The position numbers and the translations under genes are program-made. Positions 15,803 to 23,779 of a stretch of 37,900 nucleotides of DNA are shown here, in pieces. The notes below the pieces were generated by a model. It did not search any database, was not told the origin of the DNA, and was given only the letters and a program-made list of their open reading frames with translations. Positions within the stretch are counted from its first letter, which is position 1. Every line of letters starts with the position of its first letter. Source of the DNA: Kaistella haifensis DSM 19056 (GTDB lineage Bacteria > Bacteroidota > Bacteroidia > Flavobacteriales > Weeksellaceae). Where the stretch lies: NCBI RefSeq assembly GCF_000735695.2, contig NZ_JASZ02000028.1, forward strand, positions 1 to 37,900, read 5' to 3'.

Positions 15803-16663
15803 TTAGTTTTTGATGATTTTCTGAGAAACTTTTTCACCGTTTACAGAACCAGTTACGATGTACATTCCTTTTGCAAGAGAAGAAACATCAAGAGAAGTTC
15901 CATCAGTTACAGCAGCAGACTTTACAACCTGTCCATTTACGTTTACAATTAGAACATTTGCTTTAGCTCCGAAAAGAATTGCATTACCAACATTGGTATT
16001 TTTCACCAAATTTACTTTCGTGCCATTTACATCAGACACTGCTAATGTACCATTGTATACAGTAACATTATCAAATCTTAACGCACCTCCAGAAGCGTAA
16101 GTAGAAGTAGTTCCAATTGCTGAATAAGAAGTGTTGTTTGCAGGATCAAATACAGAAACAACTCTTAAAGCAAAATTAGCATTATTACCTGCGGTAGCAG
16201 GTAAATTAGTTGCCACAGTAGACCATGTACTTGGAGCAAGTGAAGTGGGAGTTGCAGTAACATTTATCCATGTCGAACCATCAGTTGTATATTGTACTTG
16301 CACATATTTAGATGCAGTATTTGATCCGTAAACATCAACAGATGCTGAAATTGCTGATACACCTACAGTACTTACAGAAAATTGAATCCCCGCTGTTCCT
16401 GATGCTGTATCCTGCGCAGGATAAGTTTTTGTTGTGTATGCCTTTCCTGTATTTGGATTTCCGTTAACGTAAGGACAATTACATGCAGTTGTTCCTGTTG
16501 TTTGAGTATTTTCAACAACACCACCAATAAGAGTGATTGTTCCTACTCCTGTACTTGTAGCTACCGGACTCGGACTTGCATCAAAATTCCATTGAGTAAA
16601 CACAGTTTGTGCAGACATACTTGTAATAGCTGCAATTCCTAAAATTGTAAAGATTTTTTTCAT
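15803..16663 (-). CDS. T9SS type A sorting domain secreted protein
   Basis: 286 residues from ATG 16663-16661; the longer frame to 16693 adds ten residues before an obvious signal peptide (MKKIFTILGIAAITSMSAQ), so the inner start is preferred. The mature part starts TVFTQWNFDASPSPV and is a Ser/Thr/Gly-rich beta-sandwich of a type seen in Flavobacteriia exoproteins, with GIQFSVSTVGVSAISASVDV and FDNVTVYNG. The last ~70 residues are a type A sorting domain: VNGQVVKSAAVTDGTSLDVS, LAKGMYIVTGSVNG, ending KVSQKIIKN. It would be exported by Sec, passed through the type IX secretion system, then released or anchored after cleavage. No catalytic motif is seen, so it may be structural or adhesive. A CxC pair (ACNC) lies about residue 57. 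Confidence 0.9.
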   Translation of the reverse strand: MKKIFTILGIAAITSMSAQTVFTQWNFDASPSPVATSTGVGTITLIGGVVENTQTTGTTACNCPYVNGNPNTGKAYTTKTYPAQDTASGTAGIQFSVSTVGVSAISASVDVYGSNTASKYVQVQYTTDGSTWINVTATPTSLAPSTWSTVATNLPATAGNNANFALRVVSVFDPANNTSYSAIGTTSTYASGGALRFDNVTVYNGTLAVSDVNGTKVNLVKNTNVGNAILFGAKANVLIVNVNGQVVKSAAVTDGTSLDVSSLAKGMYIVTGSVNGEKVSQKIIKN

Positions 16664-16690
16664 AATAAAGAATTTAAATATTAATTGATT

Positions 16691-16698
16691 CAAATTTA
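16691..16698 (-). promoter_or_regulatory. -7 box upstream of the T9SS cargo gene
   Basis: On the minus strand TAAATTTG fits TAnnTTTG and lies 27 bases before the ATG at 16663. Transcription would start near 16685, inside the longer frame, which supports the shorter start. Confidence 0.5.
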
Positions 16699-16927
16699 CA
16701 AAAAAAACGCAACCAGAAATCCATAACTCTTTAAATTAACAAAAAGTTAATTATCATTATGCATGATAAATTAGACCATTGTTTTAGTCTATACAAAGAA
16801 AATTGAGATTTATTGGTTTTACAATAGGGTTTATCCCTTTCCACTACTCATTATTCACTCCACCAAAAACAAAACAATTTAAAAGGTAGTTTTTCGTTAC
16901 TTTTACACCACTTTTTTTGAAGAGATT

Positions 16928-19900
16928 TTGCCGAGAAAATTACTTTTATCCATTTTTATGATTACAGCATTTTGCTTTACAAATGCTCAGATTTTCACAT
17001 GGAAAAATCCCAATCTCCCGAAAGACTCCACCAAAAAGGATTCGGTAATTGCTGCAAAAATAGATAGAGACTTTTTTACCAAAGACACTTTAGATTTCAT
17101 CCGCACTCCTAACAAAGTTATTCTTGATGAAGGAATTTTGGTGAAAAACACGCGATCTCAAATCCTGGGCGACCTCAATTCCAAAGGGTCCATCATCCGC
17201 GGAATCACGTTTGGAAACAACCAAGGACAAAGCGTACAAAGTTCGATGGATCTTCAGATTTCAGGAAAATTATCGAAAGACGTCACGATTTTGGCATCGA
17301 TTTCCGATCATAATTTGCCCATTCAAGCCGACGGATACACGCAAACTTTGGAAGAATTCGACAAAATTTACCTCCAACTCAATATCAAAGACCGCTCTAT
17401 TCTGCGCGCCGGACATTTGGATCTGCTCGATGAAAATACTTATTTCGGGCGTTACCAAAGACGAAGTATGGGTATGCAGTTTCAAACCAATTTCGGAAAA
17501 GATAACACAACTTTTGTAGATGTTTCTGCCGGAGTTGCGCGAAGCGAATTTCACCGAATTCGTTTTCAGGGTGTAGAAGGAAACCAAGGTCCGTACCGAC
17601 TGAACGGGAAAAATGGGGAGCAGTTTATCACCATAATTTCCGGATCGGAGCAGGTTTTTATTGATGGTATTTTGATGAAACGCGGCGAAAACCAAGATTA
17701 TGTCATCAATTACAACACCGGAGAAATCACTTTTACCAGTTTCAGACCGATTTTAAAACAGAATTTCATTACCATTTCTTATAATTACGCCAACAGAAAT
17801 TACACTAGATTTTTAGTTACGGGAAATATTCAACATCAAAGAGAAAAAGCCAAATATGGTTTCAGTTGGTTTTTGGAAAATGACAATAAAAACGCTCCAC
17901 TTTCTTTGAATTTAAGCAAAGAAGATCAACAAATCCTCGCCAACGCAGGCAACGATCCCAACCAAATGTACGCACCATCCGGAACGGTTTCGGAATATGA
18001 TGTCAATAAAGTTTTGTATCAACTTATCGAAGATCCGAACGGAAATTATTATGAATTTTCAACCGATCAAATGCAGACTTTATATCAGGTTTCATTCACA
18101 TATTTTGGAGCGAATTCCGGCGATTATCGCATCAAGCAGACCACGAATAACGGACGTGTTTTCGAATATGTAGGAAATAATTTGGGCGATTACAAAGCGG
18201 TTCGAAAATTACCCGCGCCACAAAAAACTCAGGTTTTTTCCGGAAATACGGAATTTTTGTTGAAAGACGGAAAAGTAGGAGCCGATTTCTCACTCAGCAA
18301 TTATGATGTAAATCTTTTCTCCTCGAAAGATGCGCATCAAAATATCGGTTACGCCGGACGGATTTTCGGGTTTAAAACTTTTACTAAAAACAATTGGAAA
18401 GGAACGCCAAGTTTTGAATTTCAACACATTAATTCTCAATTTCATATTCTGGATCGGATCAATGATGTTGAGTTTTCTAGAGATTTCAATTTGAATCAGG
18501 AATTTAATCAAATTACTCAAAACCGATTGATTTTCAGTTTTTTAAACCAATGGAAAAACCAATCGTTCCTGAATTATAAAATCAATTATCTCGACGAAAA
18601 AGAAAGTTATCGCGGAATAAAAAACGATCTTGATTTTGGATTTAAAAAAGGAAAAATCAGCACGAAAGGAAACTTTTCCTACCTGGATACGAAAGCTACT
18701 TTCCAAGATACACAATACCTTCGAAGTGGCATTATCACTGAATATACGACCGAAAAAGGAAGTTGGGGAATCGGTGCAAATATGGAAAACAATGTGAAAA
18801 CCTTCAACGAAACGAAGCTTTTGGATGTGAGCAGTTTCCGTTGGAAAGAAGCATTTCTTCAGAAGAAAATCGGGGATTCTGTTCGTACAAAATTGCTGGC
18901 GAAAGCTTATTTTAGGGATAATGATTCGGTGCGCGGAAATTCATTGGAAAACATGAATCATATTTTGGGAATCGTAGCAGAAAGCCAAATCATTAAGACT
19001 GAAAAAACCACGCTTAATGCATTGATTCATTACCGGAAATTTTATTATCAGAATCAGGATATTGCGGAAAATTTCAATCAGGATTTTGTGGTGGGAAATC
19101 TGATGTACAACCAACAGTTATTTCGAAACGGGATGCGTTTGCAAGCGTTTTATGAATTAGGAAACGGGCAGGAAGCGCAACGCGAATTTCAGTACATCAA
19201 AGTGACCGATGGACAAGGCGTGTACAAATGGACCGACTACAACGGCGACGGAATACAACAACTGGACGAATTTGAAACTGCAGAATACGCAGATTTAACC
19301 CAATACATAAGGGTTTATACCAATACGGTGAATTATTTACCTTCCAATAAAAACAAGTTGCAACTGGCTTTGTTTGTGAATCCCTCGGTAGTTTTCAACT
19401 CGGAAAACAGGTTTTTGAAACGTTGGAATTTTAATATTTCCTTGAATTCCCAAAATTCGTTTTTTAAGAGAGATCGGGTTTTTGTACTCAATCCTTTCGA
19501 GAAAAATGAAGATCAAATTCTTAAAAATCAAAACTTACTTGCTTCGGCACAGTTTAATTCTACCGAAAAATCCGGTTGGAATGGGAATTACCGTTTCATT
19601 GCCAATGATAATTTGATTAATGCCAATTTCAGCAATGAAGAACGATCTCAGACTTCTCATTTCCTGAATTTGGGATATTGGTTCAATAAAAATTTCCGTG
19701 TGGATTGGGAAAACTCGGTGCATCAAATTGAAAATGCATCGCAACTTTTCAGCTCAAGAGATTACCTTCTGAATAATTTCGAAACGAAACCTAAAGCCAC
19801 CTATAAATTTATCGAAAAACTTCAGGCAGAAGTTTCATCAGCATGGCGACAAAAAATCCGAAAAGACGGAGAAGAACTGCTAAAAACCCTTGATTTAACG

Positions 19901-20161
19901 GGAAGTTTGCAGTGGGACTGGAGAAAAACAACGGTTCGTGGCAATTTTTCTTTTATCAATAATGATTTCACGGGGAATAATTTCACGATTGTCGGCAACC
20001 AAATGCTCGATGGATTGAAACCCGGAAAGAACCAGGTTTGGTCGGTATTTCTGCAACAAGCGGTGAATTCGTTGATTCAACTCAACGTCAACTATGAAGG
20101 CAGAAACTCGGGAGAAAGAACAATCCACATCGGATCCGTTCAGGTAAAGGCCAGTTTTTAG
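16928..20161 (+). CDS. large predicted outer-membrane beta-barrel protein with an EF-hand-like loop, function unknown
   Basis: 1077 residues with an N-terminal signal (about 1-20, LLLSIFMITAFCFTNAQ). The start is TTG at 16928; no better ATG precedes the signal. The N-terminal third contains conserved-looking blocks: GSIIRGITFGNNQGQSVQSS, EFDKIYLQLNIKDRSILRAG, VEGNQGPYRLNGKNGEQFI and IISGSEQVFIDGILMKRGE followed by DYVINYNTGEITFTSF. The rest is mostly alternating beta-strands rich in aromatic residues and Asn, as in large outer-membrane barrels. DYNGDGIQQLDE at 770-781 has the DxNxDGxxxxxE spacing of an EF-hand calcium loop. I recognise the architecture from Bacteroidota hypothetical envelope proteins, and the blocks recall SprA/usher-like barrels, but I cannot name it. 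It ends 18 bases from the convergent NamZ gene without a clear terminator. Confidence 0.7.
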   Translation: MPRKLLLSIFMITAFCFTNAQIFTWKNPNLPKDSTKKDSVIAAKIDRDFFTKDTLDFIRTPNKVILDEGILVKNTRSQILGDLNSKGSIIRGITFGNNQGQSVQSSMDLQISGKLSKDVTILASISDHNLPIQADGYTQTLEEFDKIYLQLNIKDRSILRAGHLDLLDENTYFGRYQRRSMGMQFQTNFGKDNTTFVDVSAGVARSEFHRIRFQGVEGNQGPYRLNGKNGEQFITIISGSEQVFIDGILMKRGENQDYVINYNTGEITFTSFRPILKQNFITISYNYANRNYTRFLVTGNIQHQREKAKYGFSWFLENDNKNAPLSLNLSKEDQQILANAGNDPNQMYAPSGTVSEYDVNKVLYQLIEDPNGNYYEFSTDQMQTLYQVSFTYFGANSGDYRIKQTTNNGRVFEYVGNNLGDYKAVRKLPAPQKTQVFSGNTEFLLKDGKVGADFSLSNYDVNLFSSKDAHQNIGYAGRIFGFKTFTKNNWKGTPSFEFQHINSQFHILDRINDVEFSRDFNLNQEFNQITQNRLIFSFLNQWKNQSFLNYKINYLDEKESYRGIKNDLDFGFKKGKISTKGNFSYLDTKATFQDTQYLRSGIITEYTTEKGSWGIGANMENNVKTFNETKLLDVSSFRWKEAFLQKKIGDSVRTKLLAKAYFRDNDSVRGNSLENMNHILGIVAESQIIKTEKTTLNALIHYRKFYYQNQDIAENFNQDFVVGNLMYNQQLFRNGMRLQAFYELGNGQEAQREFQYIKVTDGQGVYKWTDYNGDGIQQLDEFETAEYADLTQYIRVYTNTVNYLPSNKNKLQLALFVNPSVVFNSENRFLKRWNFNISLNSQNSFFKRDRVFVLNPFEKNEDQILKNQNLLASAQFNSTEKSGWNGNYRFIANDNLINANFSNEERSQTSHFLNLGYWFNKNFRVDWENSVHQIENASQLFSSRDYLLNNFETKPKATYKFIEKLQAEVSSAWRQKIRKDGEELLKTLDLTGSLQWDWRKTTVRGNFSFINNDFTGNNFTIVGNQMLDGLKPGKNQVWSVFLQQAVNSLIQLNVNYEGRNSGERTIHIGSVQVKASF

Positions 20162-20179
20162 GAAACAAGAATTTGAAAA

Positions 20180-21376
20180 TCAGTCTTCATAAATCACATA
20201 TTTTGCTCTAATTCGCTGAAAATCTTCGAGGTCTTTTTTCCATGAATTTTTAATTTCGTCAGCGGTTTTCCCTGAAAAAATTTGTTTTCTCAACTCATCT
20301 GAACCAGCCAATTTATCAAAGAAAAGATTCTTTAGGAAGAAATTTTGGTCTTTATTTTTGTAATTTTTGTAGGCATTCACCAACCAATCAATTCGAAGTT
20401 CACGCAAATCGGAATGCTGTTGCGAGAGGTTCTCGCCGTAGCATAATTTTCCGTTCAGAAAAGGATCTTTCGCACCAAAATTGGGTTTCGGTGTAAACTG
20501 ATAATTCATATTTTTCAACCACGGACTGCCATAAATCTGAAAGGGCAAATCGGTACCACGACCTACGGAAACCTGCGTCCCTTCGAAGAAACACAAACTT
20601 GGATATAAATTAATGGATTGATGATTCGGCAAATTAGGAGATGGTTTATCGGAAACTCCATACCTTTGTTTTTTATGATAATTCAGCATCGGAATTAAGG
20701 TGTATTTTGCTTGAATTTTATTACTCAACCATTGTTCACCGTTCACCATTTTTCCGTATTCACCGATGGTTAAGCCATAAACAACGGGAATATTGTGCAT
20801 TCCCACGAAACTCCTCCACGCATCCTTCAACACCGGACCGTCGATGTAGCCATCATGCGGATTCGGTCGATCGAGAACGATAACTTCAATGTTATTTTCC
20901 GCTGCAGCTTCCATCACATAGGTTAACGTGGAAATATAAGTATAAAAACGAACTCCAACATCCTGAATATCAAACAAAACCACATCAATATCTTTTAATT
21001 GTTCGGGTTTCGGTTTTTTGTTGCTGCCATAAAGCGAAAATATTGGAATACCGGTTTTCGTATCGACTCCGTTTTTCACATGTTCACCGGCATCTGCATC
21101 GCCCCGAAATCCGTGTTCAGGAGCGAAAATAGATTTAATTTCGACATTATTTTTCACTAAAAAATCCACTAGGAAAGTTCTGTCTTGCAACAATCCGGTT
21201 TGGTTGGTGACCACCGCAATCGTTTTATCTTTCAACAAGGGAAGGTAAAGTTCAGGCCGATCTGCACCAGTTTTGAAACAAGAATCCGCAGTATTTTGCG
21301 CAAAATTCCAAGGGCAAAACCCAAAATAAATTAGCACAACTAGAAGTAAATCTTTAAATTTGAGTTTTAAAATCAT
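20180..21376 (-). CDS. NamZ-type exo-beta-N-acetylmuramidase family protein (DUF1343)
   Basis: 398 residues from ATG 21376-21374; the frame is open further to 21610, but that extension overlaps the permease gene and hides the signal peptide (MILKLKFKDLLLVVLIYFGF to about residue 26). The family includes Bacillus NamZ (GH171), which removes N-acetylmuramate from the non-reducing end of muropeptides in peptidoglycan turnover. Family landmarks are VVTNQTGL at about 55-62, PEHGFRGDADAGE at 86-98, LFDIQDVGVRFYTYISTL at 134-151, VLDRPNP at 167-173 and PNLPNHQSINLYPSLCFFEG. The product is probably periplasmic. A -7 box for it lies inside the neighbouring gene (21422-21429). Confidence 0.9.
   Translation of the reverse strand: MILKLKFKDLLLVVLIYFGFCPWNFAQNTADSCFKTGADRPELYLPLLKDKTIAVVTNQTGLLQDRTFLVDFLVKNNVEIKSIFAPEHGFRGDADAGEHVKNGVDTKTGIPIFSLYGSNKKPKPEQLKDIDVVLFDIQDVGVRFYTYISTLTYVMEAAAENNIEVIVLDRPNPHDGYIDGPVLKDAWRSFVGMHNIPVVYGLTIGEYGKMVNGEQWLSNKIQAKYTLIPMLNYHKKQRYGVSDKPSPNLPNHQSINLYPSLCFFEGTQVSVGRGTDLPFQIYGSPWLKNMNYQFTPKPNFGAKDPFLNGKLCYGENLSQQHSDLRELRIDWLVNAYKNYKNKDQNFFLKNLFFDKLAGSDELRKQIFSGKTADEIKNSWKKDLEDFQRIRAKYVIYED
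21355..21362 (+). promoter_or_regulatory. -7 box for the FtsX/LolC-type permease gene
   Basis: TAAATTTG, matching TAnnTTTG, lies inside the signal-peptide codons of the divergent NamZ gene, 18 bases before the TTG at 21381. It makes the upstream TTG at 21360 an unlikely start. Confidence 0.5.
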
Positions 21377-21380
21377 CTGC

Positions 21381-22610
21381 TTGAAATTTCCATTATATTT
21401 TTCCAAAAAAATAGCTTTTTCCAAAGATAACAAAAATAATCTTTCGCGCGTTATTGTCTTTATTGGTAGGCTTTCCGTTGCATTAGGCGTTATCGTTTCC
21501 TTGATCACGGTTTCCACCGGTTTGGGTTCAAAAAAAGAGATAAAAGAAAGAATGGCCGATTTTTCCGGGCACATTTCCATCAGATCCAAACAGTCCAATA
21601 ATTCGTACAACTCTTCTATTTTGAGTTCGGATGGACTTCAAATCAATAAAATAAAGGCATTACCCGATGTAGCAACCACCCAAAGTTATGTGTCGGTAAG
21701 TGGAATTTTAAGAAACGAACATAATTTTGCGGGAATTATTTTCAAAGGAGTCGGTAAAGATTTTGATGCCGAAAGGTTCAAGAAATTTTTGATTGAAGGA
21801 ACTACTCCGAAAGCTAGCGAAATAGGCTACGACAGCGGAATCTGCATTTCCAAAAAGATTGCGAACGATTTGAATCTTAAGGTGAAAGACAGTATTGTAG
21901 CAATTTTTTCTAAAGAAAATCAAAGTCCGATTTACCGAAAATTTGAAGTCGTAGGCATTTATAAAACCGACATCAAAATGATTGATGATTTATTCATCAT
22001 CGGTGGAATCAATCATGCACGAAAAATTCAGGGTATGAAAGACGGAGAAGTTGGTGGTGTGGACGTTTTCTTGAAAAACATTAATAATATCGACGAAGAC
22101 GCACAGAAAATCGACGAGCTTGTCGGGTACAAAAATTACACAGTAAAAGCCACGGACGAATATCCTCAAATCATGGATTTTATTGCTATTTTCGATACGA
22201 ATATTGCTTTAATCATTGTCATCATGCTGGTTGTAGTGGTCATCAATATCGTGATGGTTTTGCTGATTCTCATCATCGAAAGAACCAATTCCATTGGAAT
22301 GCTGAAAACTTTAGGAGCAAGCAACGGACAAATTCGCGCGATTTTCATCAATTACACTTTGCTGATTATGATTCCCGGATTAATTATCGGGAATATTATT
22401 GGATTAGGATTTTTGCTTTTACAAAAGTATTTTGGCATCATTCAATTAAATCCGGAAAATTACTATTTAAGCGTAGTTCCGGTTGACCTCAACCTTCTTT
22501 ACATTCTTGGCATTTCCCTCGGGATGCTTATTGTATCGGCCATTTCACTTATTTTACCGAGTTATTTAATCAGTAAAATTTCTCCTGTAAAAGCCATTAA
22601 ATACAATTAA
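21381..22610 (+). CDS. ABC transporter permease, FtsX/LolC-LolE-like
   Basis: 409 residues from TTG at 21381 (MKFPLYFSKKIAFSKDNKNN), the start that best fits the family; a TTG at 21360 in the same frame adds seven residues. The plan is LolC/MacB-like: one N-terminal membrane segment (FIGRLSVALGVIVSLITVST), a large periplasmic domain to about residue 260, and three C-terminal membrane segments with the FtsX block VVVVINIVMVLLILIIERTN, IGMLKTLGASNGQIRAIFI and a last segment ending KISPVKAIKYN. Such permeases pair with a LolD-like ATPase and move lipoproteins or act on the envelope; no ATPase gene is adjacent, so the partner must be elsewhere. Divergent from the NamZ gene, with 4 bases between start codons. 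Confidence 0.88.
   Translation: MKFPLYFSKKIAFSKDNKNNLSRVIVFIGRLSVALGVIVSLITVSTGLGSKKEIKERMADFSGHISIRSKQSNNSYNSSILSSDGLQINKIKALPDVATTQSYVSVSGILRNEHNFAGIIFKGVGKDFDAERFKKFLIEGTTPKASEIGYDSGICISKKIANDLNLKVKDSIVAIFSKENQSPIYRKFEVVGIYKTDIKMIDDLFIIGGINHARKIQGMKDGEVGGVDVFLKNINNIDEDAQKIDELVGYKNYTVKATDEYPQIMDFIAIFDTNIALIIVIMLVVVVINIVMVLLILIIERTNSIGMLKTLGASNGQIRAIFINYTLLIMIPGLIIGNIIGLGFLLLQKYFGIIQLNPENYYLSVVPVDLNLLYILGISLGMLIVSAISLILPSYLISKISPVKAIKYN
21422..21429 (-). promoter_or_regulatory. -7 box for the NamZ gene, inside the permease gene
   Basis: On the minus strand TATCTTTG matches TAnnTTTG, 45 bases upstream of the ATG at 21376. It lies within codons about 14-17 of the divergent permease. Confidence 0.5.
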
Positions 22611-22622
22611 TATTTAAAATTA

Positions 22623-22630
22623 TATCTTTG
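22623..22630 (+). promoter_or_regulatory. -7 box for the cystathionine beta-synthase-like gene
   Basis: TATCTTTG matches TAnnTTTG and lies 13 bases after the permease stop and 96 bases before the ATG at 22727, leaving a fairly long leader. Confidence 0.5.
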
Positions 22631-22726
22631 CAAATTCGTAATTAAATAAAATATTTTTACGAAAAATTCAATTCAAAAAAGGGAATCTTCCTGAGAAAAA
22701 AATATCATTTAGAAATAAAAACTTAT

Positions 22727-23707
22727 ATGAAATACGCGCAAAATATCCTCGAAACCATCGGGAATACACCACTGGTAAAGCTAAATAAAGTTTTGGGTGA
22801 CGATTTTCCGGCATTGGTTTTGGCGAAAGTGGAAACCTTCAATCCCGGAAATTCTGTGAAAGACAGAATGGCATTGAAAATGATCGAAGATGCTGAAAAA
22901 GACGGAAGATTGAAACCCGGCGGAACCATTATCGAAGGGACTTCCGGCAATACCGGAATGGGTTTGGCATTAGCGGCAATTATCAAAGGTTACAAATGTA
23001 TTTTCGTAACCAATTCCAAACAGTCTAAAGAAAAATGCGACATTCTTCGTGCTGTAGGTGCTGAAGTAATCGTATGTCCGACCGATGTGAAGCCGACCGA
23101 TCCACGTTCGTATTATTCTGTTTCCAAAAGATTAGCAACCGAAACTGAAAACGGATGGTACGTGAATCAATATGATAATTTATCTAACAGACAAGCGCAT
23201 TACGAGCAAACCGCTCCGGAAATTTGGGAACAAACCGAAGGAAAACTGACGCATTTCGTGGCTGGAGCTGGAACCGGCGGAACAGTGACCGGTTGTGGGA
23301 AATTTTTCAAAGAAAAAAATGCCGATATCAAAGTGATTGGTGTGGATACTTATGGTTCGATTTTAAAAGAATTTCATGAAACCGGAGAATTGCATTACGA
23401 CCATGCCTATACCTACATCACGGAGGGAATTGGCGAGGACATCATTCCGGAAAATTACGATATGTCGGTGATTGACCATTTCGAAAAAGTAACCGATAAA
23501 GACGGCGCAATCTACGCTAGGAAATTAGCAAAAGAGGAAGGTATTTTCTGTGGATATTCAGCGGGAAGTGCTATTTCAGCGTTGGTTCAGATGAAAGATC
23601 AATTTACCAAAGATGATGTGATTGTGGTTTTGCTTCACGATCATGGCTCCAGATATGTTGGGAAAATTTACAACGACGACTGGATGAAAGAACAAGGTTG
23701 GTTGTAG
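22727..23707 (+). CDS. PLP-dependent cysteine synthase / cystathionine beta-synthase family enzyme
   Basis: 326-residue fold-type II PLP enzyme of sulfur amino acid metabolism. The PLP lysine is Lys45 in NPGNSVKDRMA, the substrate-binding loop is TSGNTG at 72-77, and the phosphate-binding loop is GTGGT at 180-184. IETIGNTPLV-type spacing is seen at the start (NILETIGNTPLVKLN). The ending LLHDHGSRYVGKIYNDDWM resembles the catalytic core of cystathionine beta-synthase (SRYxxKxxxDxWM) more than CysK, and residues 220-250 (GELHYDHAYTYITEGIGEDI) also fit CBS. No regulatory CBS-domain pair or haem domain follows. It probably condenses serine (or O-acetylserine) with homocysteine or sulfide; the exact reaction is uncertain. 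Own promoter box and terminator. Confidence 0.88.
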   Translation: MKYAQNILETIGNTPLVKLNKVLGDDFPALVLAKVETFNPGNSVKDRMALKMIEDAEKDGRLKPGGTIIEGTSGNTGMGLALAAIIKGYKCIFVTNSKQSKEKCDILRAVGAEVIVCPTDVKPTDPRSYYSVSKRLATETENGWYVNQYDNLSNRQAHYEQTAPEIWEQTEGKLTHFVAGAGTGGTVTGCGKFFKEKNADIKVIGVDTYGSILKEFHETGELHYDHAYTYITEGIGEDIIPENYDMSVIDHFEKVTDKDGAIYARKLAKEEGIFCGYSAGSAISALVQMKDQFTKDDVIVVLLHDHGSRYVGKIYNDDWMKEQGWL

Positions 23708-23726
23708 AATTTACAGTAAAATATTG

Positions 23727-23749
23727 AGCGGGTTTCGGCCCGCTTTTTT
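23727..23749 (+). terminator. rho-independent terminator
   Basis: AGCGGG (23727-23732) pairs with CCCGCT (23739-23744) around a TTTCGG loop, followed by a T run, 20 bases after the preceding stop codon. Confidence 0.9.
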
Positions 23750-23779
23750 GTTGAAGAATCTTTCGGTTTTAACCAAAAA

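Noticed and set aside
21377-21610. N-terminal extension of the NamZ-like frame
   Set aside because: It hides the signal peptide and overlaps the whole N-terminus of the permease gene.
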